A stretch of DNA of 64,000 bases from Streptomyces sp. IMTB 2501 (GCF_001953885.1 NZ_MQUS01000027.1:1-64000), one strand, 5' to 3'. Shown: positions 1 through 9,292, counted from the first letter of the stretch. Numbers and translations are program-made. Notes: generated by a model not told the origin, from the letters alone.

Positions 1-305
1 CGCGACTCGATCTCCAGCACCATCAGCGGCTCGCCGACGGTGACCTCGCGTGTGATGTCCACGTGCGGCGCGACCTCGCGTGCCCGTTGTTCGGCGTCGG
101 CCAGCGTGCCGTCCACCAGCTCGCGCACCCCTGCCCTGGCCGGACTCCAAGGAGGCCCACCAGGCGGTGGATGGATCGACGGCCACCCGAAGGCGTGCAC
201 CAGCCGTAGGCCGACCCCGCTCAACACCGCCTCGTATGCCGCCGTCTCGACCGCGTCCAGGCTGGACGGTGAGCCGTCGACCCCCGCGACGACCGGTTTC
301 GCCAT
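1..305 (-). CDS. universal stress protein (N-terminal part, runs off window)
   Basis: Reading leftwards from an ATG at 303-305, the frame stays open to the window edge and begins MAKPVVAGVDGS. That is the Usp N-terminal strand followed by the V-D-G-S element typical of actinobacterial Usp proteins. About 100 residues are visible; streptomycete members are usually 140-300 residues, so the C-terminal part including the G-x2-G-x9-G(S/T) ATP-binding motif lies outside. Usp proteins are cytoplasmic ATP-binding stress and dormancy proteins. The gene diverges from the exported rubrerythrin-like gene at 516, with about 210 bases of shared upstream DNA. Family is clear; specific role is not. Confidence 0.85.
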   Translation of the reverse strand, partial: MAKPVVAGVDGSPSSLDAVETAAYEAVLSGVGLRLVHAFGWPSIHPPPGGPPWSPARAGVRELVDGTLADAEQRAREVAPHVDITREVTVGEPLMVLEIES

Positions 306-515
306 GCCCGCCTCCTCACCAGTCAGGCTCTACGGGCCGCCTGCCCGGCTCTCATCCATCCTCCGCCACCATGCCCGGCACCGCATGGGACCAATGGATC
401 TCCCGCACGCTCCGTCATCACCCGGACAGCTCAGCAGACACGGCATGGGTGCACCCGAACGGGTCCTATGAGGAAGGGGGCGCTGTCACTCAAGAGGCCC
501 CCGGAGGAGGAAGTC

Positions 516-1481
516 GTGTTCCGCCACTCGATACGAACGCTCCTGGCCGGTCTGTGCGCGCTGACCGCGGCATCCCAGGCGGCCCCCGCCCTGGCCCTCG
601 CCGCCCCGGCCTGCCCCCACCCACAGGTGCAAGCTGCCCGGGCGCTACGCGCCCAGACGCTCACGGACCTCACCACCACCATGAAAGGCGAGGCGTTCGC
701 CTACGCCTCCTACAGTCTCTTCGGCACCCAGGCCGACCGCGAGACGCACCCTGCCGTCGGGCGGCTCTTTGGGACCACGGCGCAGACCGAGCTGAACGAG
801 CACCTGCACGAGGCGGCCACGCTGGCTGGCGTGGTCGGCACGAACGCGGCCAACCTGCACCAGGCCATCAAGGGAGAGACGTACGAGCACCAGGTCATGT
901 ACCGCGGCTTCGCGGACCAGGCCCGGCAGGACGGGGACACGAACGCCGCCGCACTGTTCACGGAGATCGCCGCGGACGAGGGCCGCCACCGCGACGCCTT
1001 CCGCACGGCCCTCCACGTCGTGAACTCCGGCCAAGGCGCCATCCCGGCTCCGCAGAACGCCAAGACGGTGCCGGTGCCCGCCGGGCTGCCGAAGGTGCAC
1101 GCCGCCCGTACCAAGACCAACCTGGACACCGCGATGCACGGCGAGGCCCTCGCCTACGCCAAGTACATGCTGTTCGCAGCGCAGGCGAAGAAGGCCGGGA
1201 ACCCCTCACTGGCCCGCCTGTGGGAAGGGACAGCGGCAGTGGAGCTGCACGAGCACTTCGCCGGCGAGGCCGTACTGGCCGGACTGGTGCGCACCACGAA
1301 GGAGAACCTGAACAAGGCCATCACCGGGGAGCGTGCCGAGGCGACCACAATCTACCCCGGGTTCGCCAAGCAGGCGAAGGCCGCCAGTGACACCGCTGCC
1401 GCCGCCTACTTCCGCAACACCGCCGCGGACGAGGCCAAACACGCAGCCGCCTTCCAACAGGCACTCAACCAGCTCCACTGA
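516..1481 (+). CDS. exported tandem rubrerythrin/ferritin-like protein
   Basis: I chose the GTG at 516 because GGAGGAGGAA (503-512) sits just upstream; the protein then starts with a textbook signal peptide (basic start, hydrophobic core, cleavage after ALALA). The mature part holds two homologous four-helix ferritin-like domains, roughly residues 45-170 and 190-320. Each carries GEA-x-AYA, E-x2-E-H, a GE-x2-E element and DE-x2-H, the carboxylate/His pattern of a di-iron site. Rubrerythrins reduce peroxide but are normally cytoplasmic and carry a rubredoxin domain; this one is exported and has no rubredoxin cysteines. Peroxide or iron handling outside the membrane is inferred. Confidence 0.8.
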   Translation: MFRHSIRTLLAGLCALTAASQAAPALALAAPACPHPQVQAARALRAQTLTDLTTTMKGEAFAYASYSLFGTQADRETHPAVGRLFGTTAQTELNEHLHEAATLAGVVGTNAANLHQAIKGETYEHQVMYRGFADQARQDGDTNAAALFTEIAADEGRHRDAFRTALHVVNSGQGAIPAPQNAKTVPVPAGLPKVHAARTKTNLDTAMHGEALAYAKYMLFAAQAKKAGNPSLARLWEGTAAVELHEHFAGEAVLAGLVRTTKENLNKAITGERAEATTIYPGFAKQAKAASDTAAAAYFRNTAADEAKHAAAFQQALNQLH

Positions 1482-1720
1482 CCCCCTGGCCAGGCCGCGA
1501 GACCGGCCGGACGCAAGCAAGAACATCCGGCCGGTCGACGCTGCGGGTGCCGAGAAATCATCCGCCCGGGTCGCGGCCTTGACCGCCGATCTCTGGTCGT
1601 GCCCCAGCCCACCCAGTCTCTTCACGTGCACAGGCGCGTACACCATCATGATTCTTTCGTGCTGCTGCGCTTGACCTACTCGCCGCGACCAACACCCTGG
1701 CACTCCTGCGCCTTCTGCCG

Positions 1721-2749
1721 ATGAGCGACCGCGACAAGGACATCGAGATCCTGGCGCTGCGCCACCAGCTGCTGGTCCTGCAGCGTCAGGTCGGCAAACC
1801 CACGTTCACCGCCGCCGACCGCGCCGTCCTCTCCGGCCTGCTCCACCACCTCCCGACGGACAAGCTGCGGCACCTCCTGCTGCTGGTACGTCCAGACACC
1901 ATCCTGCGATGGCACCGTGACCTTCTCAAGGGACGCCATGCTGCGGCCTGCGTGCCCAAGCGCCGCGGCCGCCCGCCCACCGTCCGCTCGATCCGCACCC
2001 TCGTCCTGCGCCTCGCCTGGGAGAATCCCTCATGGGGGTATCGCCGGATCCACGGCGAACTCGCGGCTCTCGGCGTCAAGGTCGCCGCCTCCACCGTCTG
2101 GGAGATCCTCCGCGCGCACGGCATCCTGCCCGCACCCGAACGACAGAACACGACCTGGGCCGACTTCCTCCGCAGCCAGGCCGACGCACTGCTCGCCTGC
2201 GATCTCTTCGAGACCCGCACCTTGACCGGCGCGCGCCTGTACGTCTTCGCGGTCATCGAGCACGCCACGAGACCCATCCGGATCCTGGGCGCCGCGGCAC
2301 ATCCGACCGCGCAGTGGATCGTCCAGCTCGGACGCAACCGCCTCATGGACCTCGAGGACGCGGGCAGCAAGGCCACGTTCCTCATCCGCGACCGCGACTC
2401 AAAGTTCACGGCCGCCTTCGACGACCTGCTCGCCGACGCAGGACTGAAGGTCGTCACCACCAGCATCCGGATACCCCGAATGAACTCGCTCACGGAGCGG
2501 TGGATACAGACCTGCCGCAGGGAGCTCCTCGACCGCACCTTGATCTGGAACCGGAGCCACCTGCTCCACGCACTCCGGGAGTTCGAGGCCCATTACAACC
2601 AGCGCCGGCCGCACGGAACGCTGAAGCAAGCCGCTCCGCTCCGCCCGCTACCCGAACCGATCAGCGTGCCAGAGACGAGCAGGCACCTGGAGGTGCGCCG
2701 ACGGGACCGGCTGGGTGGAACCCTACGTGAGTACGAACATGCGGCTTGA
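1721..2749 (+). CDS. DDE integrase-core transposase, copy 1 (N-terminally shortened)
   Basis: This 342-residue protein has an N-terminal helix-turn-helix part and an rve-type integrase core. The probable catalytic acidic residues are Asp in ACDLFE, Asp in IRDRDSKF and Glu in SLTERW. It is homologous to the proteins at 3124-3917 and 22959-24059 and to the fragment at 63022-63271. Compared with the 366-residue copy, the ancestral start appears to be a GTG at 1659, but one base is missing near 1679. The reading frame therefore can only begin at the internal ATG 1721, losing about 20 residues. Catalytic residues are intact, so activity remains possible. I could not define terminal inverted repeats. 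Confidence 0.8.
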   Translation: MSDRDKDIEILALRHQLLVLQRQVGKPTFTAADRAVLSGLLHHLPTDKLRHLLLLVRPDTILRWHRDLLKGRHAAACVPKRRGRPPTVRSIRTLVLRLAWENPSWGYRRIHGELAALGVKVAASTVWEILRAHGILPAPERQNTTWADFLRSQADALLACDLFETRTLTGARLYVFAVIEHATRPIRILGAAAHPTAQWIVQLGRNRLMDLEDAGSKATFLIRDRDSKFTAAFDDLLADAGLKVVTTSIRIPRMNSLTERWIQTCRRELLDRTLIWNRSHLLHALREFEAHYNQRRPHGTLKQAAPLRPLPEPISVPETSRHLEVRRRDRLGGTLREYEHAA

Positions 2750-2765
2750 CCAGGCCGGATGATTA

Positions 2766-2860
2766 ATCGGCACCCGCAATGACGATTGCGGCGGCGCAGG
2801 CGATGCCGATCTGCGGGGCGGCGATGCCCATGGCCTTGGCGAAGGCTGCGCCACCATCAG
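2766..2860 (-). pseudogene. possible peptide deformylase remnant
   Basis: On the minus strand a short open stretch reads GIAAPQIG, which matches motif 1 of peptide deformylases (G-x-G-[IL]-AA-x-Q-[IV]-G), followed by an Ala/Ile-rich strand and an early stop. No second or third deformylase motif is nearby, so at best this is a scrap of a deformylase gene stranded between two transposase copies. The remainder of 2750-3123 shows no gene. Confidence 0.3.
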
Positions 2861-3123
2861 GACCCGTGAGGTGCTGCCGGACGGGTTTCCTCCGGGAGCG
2901 CGATGGAGCTTGGCCAGCCGTCGCCGGGATATGAGCGACCGGGTCAAGTGAAGGATATGACGAACGGGCACTCCGGACCGTGCCGATCCCCCCGCCTCGT
3001 AGCCCGCTATGTGGGAATCCGCCCGGCTGACGTGGACTGCCGGTCGGTTGACCGGACGGGGACCGAAGTAGGTCACCGCCGCGTTCGGGTTGGGGGACCC
3101 TCCCGTAACTCAACGTGTTACCA

Positions 3124-3917
3124 ATGAGGGAGACAGAACGGTTGACGTATCTCGCTGTGACGAACGCGTTCGCGATGCTGCGCGTGCTGCCTATGAGCGA
3201 CCACGGCAAGGACATCGAGATCCTCGCCCTGCACCATCAGCTCATGGTGCTGGAACGCCAACTCGGCAAGGAGAGGGCGCGGTTCGCCCGGGCGACCGGG
3301 CGTTCCTGGCCGCGCTGCTGCACCGTCTCCCGCGTGGCGTGCTGCGCCAGGTGCGGCTGCTGGTGCACCCCGATACGGTGCTGCGGTGGCACCGCGACCT
3401 GCTCGCGCGTCGGGACGCGGCCCGTTCCCGGCCGGGCCGGCCCCGCACCGTGCGCTCCGTCCGTGTCCTGGTGCTGCGTCTGGCCCGGGAGAATCCCGGT
3501 TGGGGCTACCGGAGAGTGCAGGGCGAACTGCTCGTCCTGGGCGTGCAGGTGGCCGCCTCCACGGTATGGCAGATCCTGAAGGAGGCGGGGATCGACCCGG
3601 CACCCGAGCGGGGTTCCAGCACCTGGACGGACTTTCTGCGCTCCCAGGCCGATGCCCTGCTGGCATGTGACTTCTTCGAAGCGGTCACCCTGTCCGGGGC
3701 GCGGCTGTACGTGTTCGCGGTGATCGAGCACGCGACCCGCCGGATCCGGGTCCTGGGTGCCACCGCGCACCCGACCGCCTCCTGGGTGGCGCAGGCCGCC
3801 AGGAACCTCGTCATGGATCTCGAGGATGCCGGCTGCCGGGCCCGGTTCATGATCCGCGACCGCGATGGGAAGTACCCCGCCCTGTTCGACACCGTCCTTG
3901 AGGATGCAGGGATCGAA
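3124..3917 (+). pseudogene. DDE transposase, copy 2, frameshifted and 3'-truncated
   Basis: The first 55 codons (ATG at 3124, through LERQLGKERARF) are in one frame and the rest, from about 3287, is in another. A single frameshift near 3285 separates them. The second part matches the copy at 22959-24059 through the HTH and first two catalytic regions (ACDFFE, MIRDRDGK). Homology stops abruptly after DAGIE at about 3917, before the catalytic Glu and the C-terminal 100 residues. The gene is therefore doubly dead. What replaced its 3' end is unidentified debris. Confidence 0.8.
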
Positions 3918-4419
3918 GGCGACACAGCCGAGAACAGCAGCGATGTACCACGGTCAGTTCGACGCTCGGCACGCACGACCGTGAGCGTAGAGCACGCCGA
4001 CAATCAGAGCGCCTCGCGAACACGATGGCCGCGCCACCCGGCCTCTCCGGTCGTACTCGAGGACCTCCGGAAGGCGGGAGCTGCCAAGGCCGAGGGCGCG
4101 CCTCCTCTGCCACAAGCGCAAGTCGACCGGATCGTCGCCATCCTGCGCCGGGCAGGCTCTCAGGCCAGTGCACGTCGTGGACGCGGAGCGCCACACCGGA
4201 CGGCTGGGGGCCGTGAGAGCGGTACTCGGCATCGGCGGCACGGGGTGCGTTCACGCTCCTCTCGCGTTCGCGCTCACCCAGTGCCGCAGCGCGAGTCGCC
4301 CTTTCCCAAGGCCGCGCCGCCCTCGAAGTGAAGTCAAAGTCCCCGGTTGCGGCAGCCACACGGCGATCATCCCAATCGGATGCGCGCTCACCGACGATGT
4401 GCGACGCCGCGAAGCGCGC
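3918..4419. other. gene-poor debris between transposase relic and toxin-antitoxin pair
   Basis: No convincing complete gene. Around 4057-4160 on the plus strand a short stretch (LPQAQVDRIVAILRRAG) looks like the tail of a real protein but I cannot name it; the surrounding frames have poor codon bias. This is probably the scar left when the transposase lost its 3' end. Confidence 0.4.
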
Positions 4420-4770
4420 CTACTTCGTCTCGTTCGGGTGGCTCGTGTGCACCTGCTCCAGGAAGACCGTGCGCTCGTGGACGTAGAACCAGATGCGCGC
4501 GGTGCCCTTCGCAGTCGGTTTGTGCTGCCACCGCTCATGGGTCGCGCCGCCACGCTCGATGACGCCGAGCTCACCCTTGAGCCGGTAGTTCGTCGGCGTC
4601 GTGGACAGTGGCGTCCGCGTGAGGAAGTCCCAGGTCTCCGTCATAGGGTTGCGGATCGTCGCGACGAGGTCGCGCCACCCCTTCTGCGCGTCGGCTGTGG
4701 CGAAGCGGATCTCGTACTCGATCTTCTTAGGAGGGCGAGGAACCAGCTCGCCCTTCCTGGCGGCCGCCAC
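4420..4770 (-). CDS. RelE-like toxin of a type II toxin-antitoxin pair
   Basis: A 116-residue basic protein with a GTG start at 4770, two bases after the stop of the Phd-type antitoxin gene. Size, charge and order (antitoxin first, toxin second) match RelE/YoeB-like mRNA-interfering toxins. The C-terminal half (TARIWFYVHERTVFLEQVH) has the beta-strand pattern of that fold. Family membership is by resemblance and context rather than a diagnostic motif. Toxin and antitoxin are evidently co-transcribed and translationally coupled. Confidence 0.65.
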   Translation of the reverse strand: MAAARKGELVPRPPKKIEYEIRFATADAQKGWRDLVATIRNPMTETWDFLTRTPLSTTPTNYRLKGELGVIERGGATHERWQHKPTAKGTARIWFYVHERTVFLEQVHTSHPNETK

Positions 4771-4772
4771 GG

Positions 4773-5237
4773 CTACGGACGCTCCACGGTCTCATCCTCG
4801 TCGAGCCACTCCAGACCGGCGCTGCCGCTGCTGAGCCCGGCCGCGACGGCGGTGGCCGTCTCCTTCCAGGAGGTCAGCTCTGCGATCGCGAGGTGCGGCT
4901 GATCGGTGGAGAACGACGCGCGCGCCGCATCGACGAGGTCCTGCGCGCAGGACTCCCGGTCGGCCGGCGACAGCGCGAGCATCCAAGGGAAGGCCTTGGA
5001 CATCCGCTCGGCGAGCGAGCCGCGGTCATCGAGGGTGACGGTGATGAGCTGCGCGGCAAAGTTCAGCAAGCGGGCACGACCCTCGGCCTCGCGCTGCGAC
5101 ATCAGGACCAGAGCCTCGCCGTCGCGCCGGGTCACCGTCACGGGGTGGTCCTCGGCCTCGGCGAAGACCTCGGCAGAGTGCTTGCTCAGGTCCGAGGAGC
5201 GCCGAGTCGCCACGGGGAGGTCTGCTGCGATGGTCAT
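4773..5237 (-). CDS. Phd/YefM-family antitoxin
   Basis: A 154-residue protein starting MTIAADLPVATRRSSDLSKH; the following segment (SAEVFAEAEDHPVTVTRRDGEALVLMSQREAE) is the classic Phd/YefM N-terminal DNA-binding domain. The longer C-terminal part would bind and neutralise the RelE-like toxin encoded immediately downstream. I chose the ATG at 5235-5237 rather than the upstream in-frame starts. The Phd domain begins right there and a -10-like TACTAT sits six bases before it, with no ribosome-binding site, so the message is probably leaderless. Two tandem repeats just upstream are a likely autoregulatory operator. Confidence 0.8.
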   Translation of the reverse strand: MTIAADLPVATRRSSDLSKHSAEVFAEAEDHPVTVTRRDGEALVLMSQREAEGRARLLNFAAQLITVTLDDRGSLAERMSKAFPWMLALSPADRESCAQDLVDAARASFSTDQPHLAIAELTSWKETATAVAAGLSSGSAGLEWLDEDETVERP

Positions 5238-5243
5238 GGATCC

Positions 5244-5267
5244 ATAGTATTCGGAACGTATTCGGAA
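5244..5267 (-). promoter_or_regulatory. leaderless promoter and tandem-repeat operator of the Phd/RelE pair
   Basis: GTATTCGGAA occurs twice, at 5247-5256 and 5258-5267 (11-base spacing, about one helical turn). Read on the minus strand the inner repeat runs into TACTAT, a good -10, followed by GGATCC and then the antitoxin ATG. Start of transcription at the A of the ATG is therefore expected. Phd proteins bind their own promoter, so the repeats are plausible operator half-sites. Confidence 0.55.
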
Positions 5268-5953
5268 GTCCAGTGGAGACCGCCCGCGCCGTGCCACTGA
5301 ATCCTTCGCCCGACCCATTGTCCGACCAGGGACACAGGCATCTGACTCACGCCCGCACGCGGCGTCGCGATCCCGATCCATCAAGCCCTCCTGGCCGACA
5401 CCACCGGTCGACGCGAACAGCACGGCTTTCCCCGCTACCAGCAGGGCGCGACTCAGCCAGGATCACCCCTTGCAATGCCCCAGTTGGTGCCGGTCCGCGC
5501 AATTCGCCACTCCGTGTGGAATATCGCCTCGGCAGCTTGCAGGGTTCCGGGTAGGTCATGTACACGCTGCGGACGAGCGGACGCCACACGCTTGTCGGGA
5601 CAGCTCGACGCCGGAGGCCACCTCGCGTCAGACCGCTTACCGCACCCATCCGTGACCCCGCTGTTGTGAAACGCGGCCGCGAGGGGATTGCCGGGCGCGA
5701 GGGCAAGGCACGTCGAGATCGTGGCGCCCGTGGACAGCCCGGCGGGGGACCCGTACTCGCCGGCTGATCATCGGCGCACAGCACTCCGACACGCAAACAG
5801 GTGACTCCCGTTCGCCGGCCCCAGCACTCAGATCTTCGGCCACCACGCACTCGGCGGCGGCTGACACCACCTTGCAGGGCGAGTATCGCTTCGCCGCAGC
5901 CTCAAGAAGACGGCACCCCCAGCGGCATTGCCACGGCGAACCCATGACCAGCA
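5268..5953. other. intergenic region without a recognisable gene
   Basis: About 690 bases between the toxin-antitoxin promoter and the gadB promoter. Open frames exist on both strands but show no family signature, ribosome-binding sites or consistent codon bias. I see nothing that I can support as a gene. Confidence 0.5.
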
Positions 5954-5984
5954 TTGACACGTGAAAAATCCAGCTCATTAGTAT
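5954..5984 (+). promoter_or_regulatory. candidate gadB promoter
   Basis: TTGACA at 5954-5959 and TAGTAT at 5979-5984 with a 19-base spacer lie about 110 bases upstream of the decarboxylase ATG, in unusually A+T-rich DNA for this genome. The spacer is two bases longer than optimal, so an activator or a neighbouring -10 register is possible. Confidence 0.4.
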
Positions 5985-6095
5985 GCAAATCGATCACTGG
6001 ATCGGTGCAATCGGCACATATGCCGGGCTCCAGGAGGATCTAGCGTCCGAGATGTACGCGGTTCGCACACGGACCAGAAAGGCATACACGCTCCC

Positions 6096-7499
6096 ATGCC
6101 CATCCCGGATACCGGCATCGTGCCGGAAACAGCGCCCGACACCCTGATCACGTCCCCCCGCCCCCGCCAGCACACGGCCGAGGACCTCTCCCTCCCAGCC
6201 GATGAACTGCCCAACGCGGAATCATCGCCCGACGCCGTCTGCCGCCGCGTACGGGACGAGCTGATGCTCGACGGCAACGCACGGCTCAACCTCGCCACCT
6301 TCGTGACGACGTGGATGGAGCCACAAGCACGGCAACTCATGGCCGAGACCGCTGAGAAGAACCTCGCGGACCGCGCCGAGTACCCCCAGATCACAGCGAT
6401 GGAAGACCGCTGCGTGCGGATGCTGGCCCGGCTCTGGCACGCGCCCTACCCGGAACAGGTCCGCGGCTGCTCCACCACCGGGTCCAGCGAGGCGGCCATA
6501 CTCGCCGGCCTGGCACTCAAGCGGCGCTGGCAGGCCCGTCGGCGCACACAGGGCAAGGACATCGGACACCCGAACCTCGTCATGGGCGCGAACGTCCAGG
6601 TGTGCTGGAAGAAGTTCGCCAACTACTTCGAGGTCGAGCCCCGTTACGTCCCCATGGAGCCGGGCAGACACCACCTCACCCCCGACACGCTCACCGCCTA
6701 CTGCGACGACAACACCATCGGTGTCGTCGCCGTCCTCGGCTCCACCTTCGACGGCTCCTACGAGCCCGTCGCTGACATCTGCATGGCCCTGGACGGATAC
6801 CAGGCCGCCACCGGCACCGACATCCCCGTGCATGTCGACGGCGCCTCCGGCGCCCTGGTGGCACCCTTCCTCGACCCCGGCCTCATGTGGGACTTCCAGC
6901 TCGAACGCATCGCGTCCATCAACGCCTCGGGGCACAAGTACGGCCACGTCTTCCCCGGCCTCGGCTGGGCCCTGTGGCGCAACGCCGAAGCCCTCCCCGA
7001 GGACCTGGTCTTCGAGGTCGACTACCTCGGAGGCACGTCCCCCACGTTCACCCTCAACTTCTCCCGCCCCGGCGCCCATGTCGTCGCCCAGTACTACAAC
7101 TTCCTGCGCTACGGCTTCGAAGGGCTCAGGAACCTTGCAGACCAGTGCCGTACGACCGCCCGCGCACTGGCAGCACAGATCCGGAACACGCCCCCTTACG
7201 AGCTGATCACGGACGGCTCCGAGCTTCCCGCCTTCGCCTTCCGCCTCGCCCCCGACACCCCGGAGTTCACCGTCTTCGACGTCTCCCACGCCATGCGCGC
7301 ACGAGGCTGGCACCTGCCCGCCTACACCTTCCCCAAGCCGTGCCAGGACGTCTCAGTCCTGCGCCTGGTCGTACGCACCGGCTTCACCACCGAACTCGCC
7401 CGGCTCTTCCTCTCCGACCTCACCCAAGTCACCAGGCAACTCCAAACGCACGGCACGCGCGCACTCCCGTCCCTTCGCCGGCCCTCAGCCGTAACCTGA
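6096..7499 (+). CDS. gadB: glutamate decarboxylase
   Basis: A 467-residue, full-length PLP-dependent decarboxylase of group II. The PLP lysine is K281 in ASGHKYG. The CSTTGSSEA element (about residue 126) and HVDGASG (about residue 245) are the cofactor-binding signatures of bacterial GadA/GadB. It converts glutamate plus a proton to GABA and CO2, so it consumes cytoplasmic protons. There is no dedicated glutamate/GABA antiporter immediately next to it. An APC-family permease and a ClC chloride transporter lie 5-9 kb downstream, a grouping reminiscent of enterobacterial acid-resistance systems. The gene stands alone between divergent neighbours. Confidence 0.92.
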   Translation: MPIPDTGIVPETAPDTLITSPRPRQHTAEDLSLPADELPNAESSPDAVCRRVRDELMLDGNARLNLATFVTTWMEPQARQLMAETAEKNLADRAEYPQITAMEDRCVRMLARLWHAPYPEQVRGCSTTGSSEAAILAGLALKRRWQARRRTQGKDIGHPNLVMGANVQVCWKKFANYFEVEPRYVPMEPGRHHLTPDTLTAYCDDNTIGVVAVLGSTFDGSYEPVADICMALDGYQAATGTDIPVHVDGASGALVAPFLDPGLMWDFQLERIASINASGHKYGHVFPGLGWALWRNAEALPEDLVFEVDYLGGTSPTFTLNFSRPGAHVVAQYYNFLRYGFEGLRNLADQCRTTARALAAQIRNTPPYELITDGSELPAFAFRLAPDTPEFTVFDVSHAMRARGWHLPAYTFPKPCQDVSVLRLVVRTGFTTELARLFLSDLTQVTRQLQTHGTRALPSLRRPSAVT

Positions 7500-7566
7500 G
7501 CCCAGCCGCCCATCGGCACTGGGGCACGAGCCAGGACCGTCTTGTCGGCGGACGGGCCTGCGCGCT

Positions 7567-8472
7567 TCACCGAACGCTCCATCGAACCGGGGTCGACTCC
7601 GGACCGGTTGCGGTGCGGTAGAACTCGGCCGCTGTGACGGTGGCCGGGACGCCGAGTTCGGCGGCGACCGCGGTGATCGCCCTGTCGGCGACGGTGAGGT
7701 CGGCTCGGCCGTCGGTGGTGTAGTGCGGTGCGATGAACGTCTCGTAGTGGGCTCGGACCTCGTCCTCGGTGTGTCGGCCCAGGAACGTCCGCATGTGCCG
7801 GACCGTGGTGTCGGGATCGTCGTGGATCACCTGAAGGGCGCGTTGGTGGGCTCGTACGACGGCCCGGACGGCGGGGTCGTCCGGGTCGGTGTGGGTCGGG
7901 TCGACGGCCACGCCCACGGTGGGGATCTGGAAGTGGTCGCCGACCCAGGCCGGCACCTGCCAGCCGTGCTCGGCGGCTACCGCCTCCGGTGCCATGGTGC
8001 TGCCGACATAGGCGGCGTCGATGCTGCCCTCGCGCAGCCGGCGGAGGTCCATGCCGTAGTCGCCGGGCCGACGGACGATGGTCCGCACGTCGTGGTCCGG
8101 GTCGAGTCCGGCCTGGCGTAGCACGATCCGGGCGAAGCACCCGGGTGCGGTATGGGGGGCGTGTATCGCCAGCCGCCGGCCAGCCAGGTCGGTCAGGGAG
8201 GTCAGGCCGGGGCAGGCGAGGAACCAGAACAACGGGCTGTGGGTGTTTACGTTGAGTGCGATCCAGGGGATGCCGTCGGTCAGCCGGGACAGCAGTGCCC
8301 GGCCGAGTCCGATGGTGACACTGCGGCGCAGCCGTTCGTCGTCCCAGGAGCAGCCGTCGCGCAGGGCGACGTGGACGCCCTCGTCGGCGTAGTAGTCCTC
8401 CTGGTCGGCGACGTAGGCGACCAGTTCCTCGTGCAGGCCCCGCCCGACGTAGGCGAGATCGATCGTGTACAT
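7567..8472 (-). CDS. substrate-binding protein-like (NMT1/THI5/SsuA fold), no signal peptide
   Basis: About 301 residues, using the ATG at 8470-8472 because GGAAG lies five bases before it; an in-frame ATG at 8529 has no such site. The sequence resembles periplasmic-binding-protein-like domains of the ABC transporter SsuA/THI5 group (LTSLTDLAGRRLAIHAPHT, DAAYVGST). It lacks a signal peptide or lipobox and no transporter genes are adjacent. A cytoplasmic enzyme or ligand-binding role is therefore more likely than transport. It is the last gene of the tetR-SDR operon, starting about 65 bases after the SDR stop. Substrate unknown. Confidence 0.65.
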   Translation of the reverse strand: MYTIDLAYVGRGLHEELVAYVADQEDYYADEGVHVALRDGCSWDDERLRRSVTIGLGRALLSRLTDGIPWIALNVNTHSPLFWFLACPGLTSLTDLAGRRLAIHAPHTAPGCFARIVLRQAGLDPDHDVRTIVRRPGDYGMDLRRLREGSIDAAYVGSTMAPEAVAAEHGWQVPAWVGDHFQIPTVGVAVDPTHTDPDDPAVRAVVRAHQRALQVIHDDPDTTVRHMRTFLGRHTEDEVRAHYETFIAPHYTTDGRADLTVADRAITAVAAELGVPATVTAAEFYRTATGPESTPVRWSVR

Positions 8473-8536
8473 GAGTGCTTCCGTTGGTCGGCCGGTCAGG
8501 GACAACGCGGCCCCGTCCGCGCTGGACATAGGAGCG

Positions 8537-9292
8537 TCAGTACATGGCCATTCCGCCGTTGACCGCGGCGGTGGTGCCGGTCATGAAGGTACTGTCCTCG
8601 CTCGCGTAGAAGGCGACCGTCTGAGCGACATCGGCGGGGTGCGCCAGGCGACCCAAGGGGGTGGCCGCGACCTGCCGTTGCTTGACCGCGTCGTCGATCA
8701 CACCCGCGAGGCGGGTCTCCTCTACGGGGCCGGGCGCGACGGTGTTGACCGTGATGCCCTGCGGGCCCAGTTCCTGGGCGAGGTACCGGGCCATCCCTTC
8801 CAGTGCGGCCTTGGACGCGCCCAGTGCGATCATGCCCTCCCGGGGGCGGCGGCTGAGGCCGGTGCCGAGGTAGATGACGCGTCCCCAGCCCTGTTCGGTC
8901 ATGTGGGGCAGGACCGCTTTGGTGACCACGTAGGCCGCGTGCATCTCGTCGTTGAGCTTGCCGCCCAGCTCTTCCCACGTCATGTCCTGGAAGGGCTTGA
9001 TCGCGTACGGGATGAGCGCGTTGTGCACGAGTACGTCGATGCCGCCCCACGCCGCCTGGACCTGATCGACCATGCTCTCGACCGCCACTGCCTCGCGGAC
9101 GTCGGCCTGTACTGCCATGGCCTGGCCGCCCGCGGCGTCGATGTCGGCCACGACCTGTTCTGCCGCCTCGCTGCTGCGGAGGTAGTTGACCACCACGCGC
9201 AGCCCTCGTGCGGCCAGCAGACGCGCGGTGGCCGCGCCGATTCCGCTGCTGGCCCCTGTCACCAGGGCCACCCTGCCGGTTGTCCCCGTCAT
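8537..9292 (-). CDS. short-chain dehydrogenase/reductase-fold protein with altered active site
   Basis: A 251-residue Rossmann protein with the cofactor motif TGASSGIG near the N-terminus, the structural element HNALIPY in place of NNAG, and the C-terminal substrate-loop region of FabG-like SDRs. The usual Y-x3-K is L-G-A-S-K, and the position 13 residues earlier is Thr rather than Ser. The normal proton-relay Tyr and Ser are therefore both missing while the Lys is kept. It may use other chemistry or be a binding protein. Its start overlaps the tetR stop by four bases (ATGA), so the two are translationally coupled. Confidence 0.8.
   Translation of the reverse strand: MTGTTGRVALVTGASSGIGAATARLLAARGLRVVVNYLRSSEAAEQVVADIDAAGGQAMAVQADVREAVAVESMVDQVQAAWGGIDVLVHNALIPYAIKPFQDMTWEELGGKLNDEMHAAYVVTKAVLPHMTEQGWGRVIYLGTGLSRRPREGMIALGASKAALEGMARYLAQELGPQGITVNTVAPGPVEETRLAGVIDDAVKQRQVAATPLGRLAHPADVAQTVAFYASEDSTFMTGTTAAVNGGMAMY

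Noticed and set aside
80..1390. 436-codon plus-strand frame at the left end
   Set aside because: Shadow of the Usp and rubrerythrin genes with Arg/Pro-rich low-complexity translation.
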